Below are positions 1 to 10,500 of a stretch of 64,000 nucleotides of DNA, one piece after another. The translations under genes and the position numbers were made by a program. Source of the DNA: Membranipora membranacea. Its lineage: Eukaryota > Bryozoa > Gymnolaemata > Cheilostomatida > Membraniporidae. The notes below the pieces were generated by a model. The model ran no database searches and had not been told where the DNA came from. It saw nothing but the letters and a program-made list of their open reading frames with translations. The DNA lies in NCBI GenBank assembly GCA_914767715.1, contig OU612075.1, forward strand, positions 1,612,001 through 1,676,000. The letters are read 5' to 3'. Numbering within the stretch: the stretch's first letter is position 1; each line of letters opens with the position of its first letter.

Positions 1-238
1 TTTATGGCACTCTTGGAAAACATTATTCATAGTTTAAAAATGAGAAATCAAAAAATGAGCAAGGTTTTAGCCACATCAAATTCTTGTAAAATATTCAAAT
101 TCGAACCCACATTACTGCTTTCAATTCACAAATCTATAAGAGGTTAAGTTGGATAATTCAAAATTCAATTCATGCATACACCTAATGATTCATTATTAGG
201 ACCATCATGAATCGTGTCCCTTGCCATAATTTACTCAC

Positions 239-3106
239 ATGTGTCATTTGCAACATTGGGACATTTTTCCTTAGTCTCACACCTCTTACAGAAGAGTTTC
301 ATACAATGCTTGCATATTTCGTCCAGAACATGTTTGATGTGAGTCTTACATTTCACAACGTCATACCTCTCTGGAGTTAGGTCATCCTCAATCGGCAGCA
401 TGGCGTGATCGCTGACATGGATCTCATGTTCCTGCAATGTAAAGTGTTTTTGTTAACACAGAAAGCAACTCATTTTTTATCTGAGTAGATAAAGTGAACG
501 TATATTTGTAAACCAGAGCTTTTTGCAGCATAATTCTTAGCCTGTCTTGACAAGCTTTGTTCGGGGGTGGGCGGGTGGATGGAGGGTGGGTGGTTCCCCC
601 CCAACCACCCGCCCACCCCCGAACAAAGCTTGTCAAGACAGGCTACATAATTCTATGCTTTGCTCCAAAAATCTGATCTTCTGATGAGAAGTTAGGACAA
701 TCCCAAATTACTCACGTCAGCGTGCTTACGGCAGAGTCTCTTCTTACAGTCAGCACAGCAGACAGCCGCTCTGGTTGTATCTGTTATGCACAGCTCACAC
801 CTTAGATGTATCGGTATCCAGACAACAGGCTCAGCTAAAGCAGAGCTTACTAGATCTTGTTCTACTACTGGTAGAGCTAGAATGTTTATCTCAGAGAAAA
901 CCTCTCTATAATTATACACAATGTAACGTAACTGGTGTTATGATCTAGGTGAAACTGTGTACAAATTTCAAACTGAAGTTTATCATTCAAAAATACAATA
1001 AATAATGGAGTTGTCACCGCTTAATAATTCATATGTGACAACTCCCAAAAGAATAATTGATTAGTGAAAAATTTGAATATACAATACTATAATAGGTCTA
1101 TGTGTATGATGATCATAAACTGACAGACAGACAGTGCACCAATCAGAGCCAACATATTGGCTAGTCTAATTCTATACCATTATTTATCTGGCTGTGATTT
1201 ACCCCGCCTTGAGGATATCATCACCTATTCTAGCATGGCTTTTAATGGCAGCGTAACCTCTGCTGGTGAGAGATGAGGAAAGTCCAAATGCAGGTTAAAT
1301 TTTTATCACAGTTCAAACTTACTTGCAAACGTTACACTCAATCTCCTTGTTTTGATAATTGACATAGATACACTCAGTACACTGTGTGTGCCCACAGGGA
1401 AGAGCTCTCGGTTCTTCAATTTCATCCAGACGAGCGTAGCAAAATCCACACTCTGTATCTCGGGTCACTGGTATTATCTCAAAGTCCATAATTTCAGTTT
1501 CTTCCACTACAAGATAAAAAAAATGAGCCTCTATTCCATGCATAACTTTAATTTCAATTCAAGCTTATATGTTCAGGGTCCAAGAATGAATCCTTTAATT
1601 TTTCATGTGTGCTATGCTTTACAAAGAAGAAGACGATTAGTTGGCTTAAGTCCCTTTGTCTATTTGACCCCACTAACCTTTTCAACTATTTTATTTGAGC
1701 GTTCCCCAAAAAAGGTGGTACCCTCAAAGATAGTGTCAAGGGTTGTAAATGTTTGGGGTTACTTCCCATTTGCTTTATTTATCTATGTCATCGTTTCAAT
1801 GTGGAAAATGATGGAAAGCTCGTGGAAACCTTTAGACAATCTGACCTTTTGAAAATACTTCTTGAATGCATTGTTGATAAGCTTGCTAGTCAAACTTAAA
1901 GCAAAAAAGGAATAACACAGAAAGCCTAGAAAACCAATAGCCTGTTGCACTTTCGCATATTCATTATGCTCGGTATAAGGTCATTGCCGTTTTACCTTCA
2001 ATTTCTTCCTTTTTCTCTTCTTTAGGTGCATTAAAGTCTAGAGCACAGCCAGCACAGAACTGCAAAAAGGAGCCATCTTTTTTCTTCATTCGGTCGATTC
2101 CGCATTCTTCACATGATTTCTTTTCCTTCTCACCTCCTGTTTCTAATAAAAAAACATTCGGACTTCAATGAACAAACTCAGGCTAGGTCATTTGACCACA
2201 GAAATGAGATTGAATTGTTCAAAATGGACTAAATAATGTGATATTCATTAGACATGAAGAATGACTCCACTTTCAACATTAAAATTACACAGAAACTTCG
2301 GAATTTATTGTACACTTGTGCGATGTTAAGTCCCTAAAACAAAAATTCCGACCCACTTCGCAGCGCTTTAAGAAAAAACAGTGTAAGTGGGCTTTCGATT
2401 GTTCGTTGATTAAATTAAGCCCTCCCTGAGCGCATAAATTTGTATCCATGTGGGTAATAAAATGCTGGTATGCGAGTTGTGGGTGGATTTATTTGTTTTC
2501 CAATCTCTAACTCACCCTTAGCCTCAGCGCGTGCAGCAGACTTTGGTTTGGTGGATTCAACAGCAGTCAACTCTGCCTTGACAGGTACAAGCTTGTGGTC
2601 ACTGACATGGAAAAGGTGTTCCTGCAACAACAAAATTAGGCGATTCACCCTAAACCCCCTAAATCCATAGCATATTAACAGTTGGTCAAAAAAATAATGA
2701 TTATAGATTCGTAACTGTTTCCTCTCACACCCATGGTTCCCCAAGTTGTTTCATTATAAGGCAAAGCCATTCACAGTGGGAGCCCAAGGACGCAAGGCTT
2801 GTTTATCTTTCACTGACTTACCTTTCCATGGGTATCACAGAACTGTTTATTGCAGTTTTCACAGCAAACTTTAGCTTCGGTTGTATCTCCATCACAGCGA
2901 TCACATTTCTGTAGCTTAGGTTGTGGTTGGACCTTATTTCCTTGCTCCATGTTGACTTGCTCTGTTATTGCAGTAGCATCAGTATCCGGTTTGACTGGGT
3001 TTTCTCCAGTTTTTGTCGAGATTTGAATCTGATCCTTCTGTTCCACAATGATCTGTTCTGTAAGTTCGGCAGCAGCAGTGGCCATTTCGTCTTTCTTTAT
3101 ACGATC
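239..3106 (-). CDS. RING and B-box zinc-finger protein (TRIM-like E3 ligase candidate), 3' part off the left edge
   Basis: Six exons join in consistent phase on the minus strand: 2822-3106 (ATG at 3085, or spliced at 3106), 2516-2621, 1996-2142, 1323-1506, 716-800 and 239-431, the last ending at a donor so the gene continues left. The product begins with an acidic, Gln-rich tail. A B-box-like cysteine module (CDRC, CENC, CDTH) follows and continues over an exon junction into EHLFHVSDHKL. Next come a small two-CxxC zinc ribbon (CEEC, CAGC), a C3HC4-type RING (CGFC, CGHTQCTEC, CNVC), a second B-box module (CELC, CADC, CRKH, then EHEIHVSDHAM) and a B-box 2 (CKTH, CKHC, CKRC). RING plus B-boxes is the TRIM signature, so ubiquitin ligase activity is likely by family. 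The acceptor at 801 (exon 716-800) is weak and was chosen by phase. It could be two neighbouring genes, but matching phases argue for one. Confidence 0.72.
538..645. mobile_element. Foldback MITE with perfect 41-bp arms and 9-bp target duplication
   Basis: Positions 538-578 and 605-645 are exact reverse complements, and the ends read TAGCCTGTCTTGACAAGC. The 26-bp centre is itself G-rich on one side and C-rich on the other. The element is flanked on both sides by the same nine bases, CATAATTCT (529-537 and 646-654), which marks it as a transposed unit. It sits in the intron between the B-box 1 and B-box 2 exons of the RING gene. The 9-bp duplication would fit a Mutator-like mobiliser, but the superfamily is inferred only. 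Confidence 0.88.
1007..1045. repeat. Short inverted repeat
   Basis: GGAGTTGTCAC at 1007-1017 and GTGACAACTCC at 1035-1045 form an 11-bp perfect stem with a 17-bp loop. It lies in an intron of the RING/B-box gene and resembles other GGAGTTGTC hairpins near 46,219 and 57,946. Confidence 0.6.
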
Positions 3107-3128
3107 CTGATACCATAATAATCATAAT

Positions 3129-3298
3129 TAGCCTGGGCAGGCTGTCTATACTGGGGTGGGTGGGGTTCAAAGTCTGAAACTAGCACTTGAACAATGTAGT
3201 GTATTCAATTCACACCATCGTATGATTCAAAGTTACAACTAGCGTTGGCAGCAACTTAGGACAGCAACCACCCCCGAACCGACAGCCTGCCCAGGCTA
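3129..3298. mobile_element. MITE related to the 538-645 element, 9-bp target duplication
   Basis: The terminal inverted repeats are TAGCCTGGGCAGGCTGTC (starting 3129) and its complement ending at 3298. Internal G-rich and C-rich tracts mirror those of the 538-645 element. Flanks are AATCATAAT (3120-3128) and AATCATTAT (3299-3307), a 9-bp target duplication with one mismatch. The shared TAGCCTG terminus and 9-bp duplication length place both in one family. It lies just upstream of the first recognised RING-gene exon. Confidence 0.8.
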
Positions 3299-3307
3299 AA
3301 TCATTAT

Positions 3308-4381
3308 ATTACATTTGATCTGAGTATAATGCTAGGATCAAAATCTAATGTGCAACTTAACCGATTTGTAGGATGACTTTCACAGCATAGGCTACCTGCC
3401 TCCACGTCTAGCTGGGTTCATGTACCCAAACTACTGAACGGCTCAAATCGCTGCAATCCACCAAGGACTCCTTGAATCAGTGTATATTCTAACTCATTTA
3501 ACTTAGAAACTCGATAGTGTTAATGATCACAGCATATAACACAAAACAGGGGTAATTTTAATGTCACCTCAGAGAAAACAGGATCAGAGTAACTCACCAG
3601 AAGGACATAGGGCACATTGATAGATAGCTACAATATTACAACTTAAACTAAACTAAAAGTCCACTCTCCATTTCAGATAGATACCTTTTGAGCTGCTATG
3701 ATGTGTGAATTGCTCTTGTTCCGTGACAAGGGGTGATTGCTGTGACCAAATTAAGGCCTCAGCGCCTCACTAAAACACTTTGAGAAATAGTTGGCTTTAA
3801 AGTTCCTTGTATCACTTGTTATCAGCTACTGACAACTAATAAAAATGGCTGTCAAGTGAAACTAGCAGTCATGGTATTTGGATTTTCCTGCTATCAAGAA
3901 CATTATGGGGAAAACCCAGTGATGTTGCAATGAGTATAAAGGTAGCCTGAGTTCTCAAACTGATCAAGCTGAAGGAAATTAACCTAAATTCCAGAAATGG
4001 GTCGGGTGGGTTGCTAGCCTCATATACACATGATCCAATAATTTATTGCTGTTATCTGGGCTTTGGGCATTGATGCCGATTACCAATGAAAAGGAATAGA
4101 AGTTTACCAGACAATACTACGCGTATTATCCATTTTAGAAGGTTGTAAAAATAAATTGATAGATGCGCTAATAATGTCAAACCAACCCTCTTTTACCCGC
4201 CTCATCACATTTCAGAGCAACATGTCCTAAGGTTCAACACAATTTTCACCTTGGTTCGCGTTGGCAGGATAGTGCAAATGTCAGGTATTGAGGCGATAGA
4301 TAGCCAAAATAACTTGCTCTAAGTTAAATACACAAGGTGCAATAAGATTACACACAAATCTGTTCCATGATAAATAAGGGT
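3308..4381. other. No supported gene between the RING gene and CCDC39
   Basis: I see no exon here that joins in phase to either neighbour. A donor-like GTGAGT on the minus strand follows a short open stretch at 3573-3602, and another donor-like site follows an open stretch near 3680. Neither could be linked to the RING gene, although its promoter and 5' exons may lie here. Confidence 0.4.
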
Positions 4382-4387
4382 TTTATT
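4382..4387 (-). terminator. CCDC39 polyadenylation signal
   Basis: AATAAA on the minus strand, about 180 bases past the CCDC39 stop codon, would give a short 3' UTR. It is the first canonical hexamer I noticed downstream of the stop. Confidence 0.5.
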
Positions 4388-4567
4388 GTATACATTTTAG
4401 CAATGTCAAATATGGATGGAATAACAGTTGTGGCAAAACCCATGCCCAAAAACTACTACATCAAATCTGCTATGATAAACAGCCCATGTTTTTTTCACAA
4501 CAGTTTGCATAATGTCAAAAAATAAAATTCAGTAATATTTCATTATCGATGTCACCATCAGCAAGTT

Positions 4568-7500
4568 CTATCGTCGACTGCTTCTCTTGGAACCAACTGA
4601 TGCCTTTGATGCTGAACTTCTAGCTGATGCTGTAACATAGAAAAGTATACATATTTTATATAAACTTTGTGTCTCAACAAAAGATTTTGATTTGCTTCTT
4701 CATCCGCAAAAAAATCTTCCAGTTTAATATTTACCCTAGTTTAATATTAATTTTATTGCTTACCTATAACTAGATATGCAATAAATAGTATGATGACAAT
4801 ATACTATTTATTCATCTCTTATCTTGATCGGCAATTAAAGTGATCACAAACAAACAAAACAAACAAATTGCCAAGAAAATGCATTTCTCCTGCTTTTTTA
4901 TGATAATCACAGTAATAATTGGGAGTTGGGAATTCCAGAGTATTGCATTGTGGGATACTGATTACAACACCCTAGTAGTAATAAATCTGTGCATGAAAAG
5001 AGTGGAATAGTAGATGGTAATCAATGAGAAATATTAAGATTTTCAGAATGTTTCATAATCATACTTTTTGGCTCATGGACAATTAAAACAACCAAATAAG
5101 AGAGAACTCCCAACAGCTACTTCAGAAAATGCATAGACTTGTGTATTGGTTATCACGTTTACAGACCTGGGGCTGCAGAGAAGGCAGCGCCTATGTCTAT
5201 GGCCGCAGTTTTAGCACTCTCTCTACTTCTGATAGATTCCTGACTTCTGACTGAAGATGCAGAACTTCTGGCACTGGAGGGTCTGGAGCTAAATCTACTG
5301 CCTACAGCTCCTAAAGAAGTGAGATGGTAATTAGAGGCTGATGCAGCAGTTTGACAATGCCACAATGCCAGGGGAGATAATGCTTAAAATTGTCTCACAC
5401 AGAGTGAAAATTATCCAATCAGCTGCAAGGAAGTGAGCGACCTGCGATTGCCTGCAGTGTAAAACAGCATGAATTTTTATTCTTGATTCAACACAATACC
5501 ATGTTATGGGAACAATTCACAACTAAGACCTTAGACCAACTACCATGCTAACATACCTGGACTTGGGGGTGGGGGGAGATCAGCCTGTTGAAAGTACATG
5601 TTGACTACTTGAGACATGTCTGGATACTGGGCTACGACGTCACCGACACTCTTCATAGCTGACTTATTGAAATCTCTTAACTCTCTCAAGTCCATGTCTT
5701 TCTACAAGGAGTCAAAGGGGTGGCTTTATAAGGAGACATTCATCCTCTAAACACAAGAAACAATACAGTTTTGCCTCAAGCCAAAACTTCTTCTCAAATA
5801 TTCTTCTCAATATTCTTCTCAAAGATATTCTATCTCTCATAGTTATGCTATTAATCTATCTTCGTTTTAGCTTATCTTCATTCTCAAGCTTTCTTTTTTT
5901 CTTTTTCCTCTTTTTTTTTCCGGCACCGTTCGGAAATAATTCAGCTAATGGAATGTAATAGACTGCCAATAAAAGTGTAAAAAAAGGCAGTATACGGTTT
6001 TCTCCCGACAGGTTTGCAAATTTATAATGACTTGCAAACTTGTATGATTTTGCATATCAATACTGCATTTTAGAACTGATGGTGTTTTTAATTTTTCCCA
6101 TTCTGTCTGACACGTTCTTATATGATGTGTATTGTCTTCACAATGCATATTTTGAACGGTTATCAATAAAGTCCATATCATCATCATCATCACTGTCATC
6201 ATCCTGATTTTTTCAGGATATTGAGTAAATCTGAAATTTAGCATATTCTCAAACCATCTTATCATAACAAGACCAACCTCTTCAGGGAGTTCTGATTTGG
6301 TGGCTGCGGCCGATCTGACTTCTCTGGCTAGTTTAGAGTTCATTTTCTGAGCTCGGTCTAATTTATTCTTCTGCTCATCCAACTCTTTCTGTACTTGTAA
6401 CATTTTATTCTTCTTCTCATCCAGCATATCAGAGTAAGCTGACTCATCACGCTCTGTATAAAATAACAAAAACTTTAATCCGCATGGGAGATTGATAATG
6501 GACATGATACCGATGGATAATTTTTATCACCTACTTTTTACTAAAATTGGCTATGCTTACTACCAACACTATTTACTGGCAGTTGCTTACAAAATCTTTT
6601 ATGAATTTGAAACCAATCTTGAAACGCATTGCACCATTGGATTTTATGGTTTTGTTGAAATGACGACTGATGCAAAGGTGAATTATGTCGTTGGGCGTAG
6701 TATTTAGAAAAAGTGAATGTGATTATTGGGATTATCTCCTTTTTATGCACTAACAGATAGCTCCTGCTCTATACACTTTAATACATTTAAATCATGTTTA
6801 CACACCTAGATTATCCATAGTTCTGCCCATAGTCTGAAGATCCTCCTGAAGCTCTCTGATTTGTCTCCTCTTGTATTTATATTTGTCCATTACAGCTCTA
6901 AGCTGCTCTTCTAGCTGTGATTTCTCCTCCATCTCTTCGCTTGTGTCTGTCACCTGCAGGTAAATTAAATTAATTAATTAAATTGAAAACTCTGTCTGTG
7001 TAAGATGCTTAAAAACATATATGCCTTGTCTGATTTGACATCCTTAGTTTGGGAAGGCCGTCAAGTCTGGTTTATGCATGCCATACTCAAATCAAAGAAC
7101 CAAATAATTTACTCTTTCTATAGACATTACATAAACAGCTCTATGGAGACATGGCCAGGGTAGGTAACCCTGCATGCATTGATGCTAATAAAAATTAGTA
7201 GTTGTGGCTGAAGGGTCAGTACAAAGACAGTCAAACTAAGGGAAGCCTGCAGACAGACTACACGGAACCTGCCAGGAGGCTTCAGATGGTCTAGAGACCA
7301 TCAGTGAATACAGTCTCCATTTATTTATACAACAAAAACTATTGGTGTCAAACATCTAGCTAGATGCCAGTTTATAGCACATATAGCACCATATACACTT
7401 GAGATACTCGCAAAGTCTGAGAAACATGGTTATACCAGCATCTGGAAAGCCCCACCCCTAACATTGCCACATTGAAGCCATACCTTATTGAAGCTCTTCC

Positions 7501-10500
7501 TGTATGTCTCGTTTCTGTTATTCATGAGTCTCAGTGTGTTCTCCAGAGCTCGGATTTCCTTCTCGGCTTTCCTGATTTTAGCGTCCAGCTCATCACCGGT
7601 CCTCTGAAGCTCTTCTTTCTCTTGAGCTGCCTGCAATCACACCAATTATTTGTATTTGCACGTTCGGTTTATACAGAAAAATTCAACTTTTAGAGTTTAC
7701 CCGAGCTGGTATTGCTTTACATAAAATTTCTAAAACCTAAGCTCATCAATTTCGAAGTTTGTATATTCTAGGATTTTCATCATTAGTTCATATACTGTGG
7801 GGTAATCTGAGCCTTAATGTTTCATCACCTATATATAACTTGCCCGCTACAACGGCCTTTGGAAAATTTGTCTTCTAGACTAGAATGGAACCAGGGAGTT
7901 TGGGACATAACTCCTAACTCCAAACTCCCTGATGGAACAAAATTACTAAAATCTCATCACAATAGTCTGAGATTTATCCCCACCTTGATGACATAGTAAG
8001 CCTGAGATTTCTCCTCCTCACCCTCCGGCGGGGCCATAGCCACCATCAGTATCTCGTATCTCTTCCTCAGCTTATCTATCTTAGAGATTCTCTCGTGTAG
8101 CTCAGAGCTAATCTGCTGCCTCTCGTCGTCAGCAGCCCTAATCTGAGCTCTCAGCATGTCTGTGTGTATACATATCTCGTTACGTCGCTCCTTCATAGCC
8201 TACAACAAAAATAAGATATGATCGGTCAACACAAACAAGATATGATTGGTCAACACAAATAAGATATGATTGGTCAACACAAATAAGATATGATTTGTCA
8301 ACACCAACAAGATATGCTTGGTTATTGACTGTTGGCTTAGATCAAAGTGTCGCTGCCAATGGGCGATTAGTGCATGTTTCAGTCTTTGGCAGCTTGCTGC
8401 ACACTCAAGCTCAGGAAGTCCTCTATGGCCTCACCTCTAGGATGTATAAACTCTCAGTATGAGGATTTCGGGCAACCTGCGTCCCTTTTTAGGGGCAGCC
8501 CAGCCTCTGTTTTGTCATAAACAGGATTGGATAAGATCAAGGTGACCTTTCTTAAAACTGAGGAGTGTGTTTTCTTATTTGCTTTGTTCCCTTTATGGCA
8601 AATTGCTGAACACCTTGGAAGGTAAATTTCAGGCTCACACTTCTAGGATGCATCCTAGCTTGTAGAGTCTAGCACAATGTGTAGCCTAGCAACTTGGACA
8701 CTCTGTGATATACTCCGTACTGACATAAATTAGCTGTGTCAGTTTTAAATCACTGCAACGGGCTCTATACAACGCTGAATCAAGTGCGGGATTGGATTAT
8801 ATGGCAGACAAAATCATCCTGTTTGGATGTTTTTCATAACGTGCCATATAAATTACGGCAAAAACTTGGGTGAATATAATGACAAACCAATTGCTTACGG
8901 TTTCCAGCTGAAGTTTTCGTTTCTCCAGCGACAGAACGTCGTCAGACTTGAGATTGAGCATATCTCTGAGCCGTTTGATCTCCAGTTTCAGCAGATTATC
9001 GTCTACCATCAGCTCCTGTTTGTTTCTGGTCAGGGTGGACAACTCTCGTTGTGAGTTGTCGTTATATAGCGTCAGCTCGTTAATCTTCACCTGCAATACA
9101 AAATATCATATAGTAAGTATATTTTGTTTGTTGTAGCCATAATCGTATGAATACTTTTTAGAATATATATGTTTATGGTTTTAGCTAACCTGTAATTTCA
9201 TCTGTGAACTTCATCCACTTTATATCAGATCTTAGATCATTGGTACACTCAATCTGAGAAAACTGCTCGATAGCAAAAGCTCCTCTACTCAGTTTTTACT
9301 GTCGATTCAAAGTTTAGCAACAATATGAAAAACCCATATTTCAAACAAGACATATATTTGGCTGCATATGCGTGGGAAAAACGTGTTTCATAATAGAAAA
9401 AATTGATTGACCTCGTACATGAATTCTATGACTGCATCAGCTGTTCGATAAATTTCAAATATAAATATTGGCAACAAAATTTGCATTATTTCACTGATGG
9501 GTGAGATTTTAAGTGGTTCTTAGACAAATTTGATTGGCTGTCATTTGAAGCACTGAGGGAAACAGTATATTATAAAAATCACAATGACCCCTATAAACAC
9601 ATTGCCAACAAAATAATCTGACGGGCAATCAATCTTCCTCGTCCATTTCCTAAATCCAATTGTGTTCACACCCCTGTCTTGTGCAACGGGAACAATTATG
9701 AACACCATTGGCCTATAACTACACCATCTTAGTGAACGGTCCACCCTCATTTCATCCAAAAAAACCTAGGGCAACATTCTGCTCTTGTTAAGGAATGAAA
9801 CGCATGAAAATCCAGCAGCTGTACTGAGTGGAAATAGAACTATGATGATGATAAGCCGATCGGATATGATAGTGTTTGGGGTTTTGATGAGACTTTTATA
9901 AGTTAGTCAGTCACTCCCTAACTGAAATGATCCCAAAACTGAATCATTGCTCCAAGCTATATTATAGAAATTGTGCCATCAGTGTCTTCTATGTAAGAGG
10001 CCAATTCAAAAGGATTAAAAAACCATTAAGACACTAACAATGTGACTTTAAAGATGTCATGCTCCCCTTTAATGTGGAATTTTCTGTAAATGAAAATCCT
10101 TCCATTTACAAGAGGCATGTTTTACCAACATGATAACATGCTAGACTAAGGCCTTTGACTATCCAATATGGAAACTTGAGAGCGTAAAAAACTGTGAAAA
10201 TCTGGTAAATATCAAATGCAGCCACCTGGTGTTGGCTGCTTCAGCCTTACTAGATAGAAGAACAGTACATCAGCACCACACTGATGGCGTGATATACTAT
10301 TGTATGTATATCTCTGATCAATAGAAAGTGATTTAATTCACTTGGCACGAGTACCATCACAAGGAATTTGGTGTGACGACCCGCAGTAAATTTCAGTAAT
10401 TAGGGACGGGTACTTGTTAGGTACTCATACTAAATAGACTCAAACGATCAGATATACACATGTTAATAGTGTACATCAGCAGGGCACTTACAGTAAGCCC

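Noticed and set aside
1352-1852. 166-codon plus-strand open frame
   Set aside because: Its first part is antisense to the RING exon and the rest is intron. Composition is ordinary and no family is recognised.
3573-3602. Possible 30-base minus-strand exon encoding a CALC motif before GTGAGT
   Set aside because: Its phase does not join the next recognised RING-gene exon in the B-box frame, so it was not added to the model.
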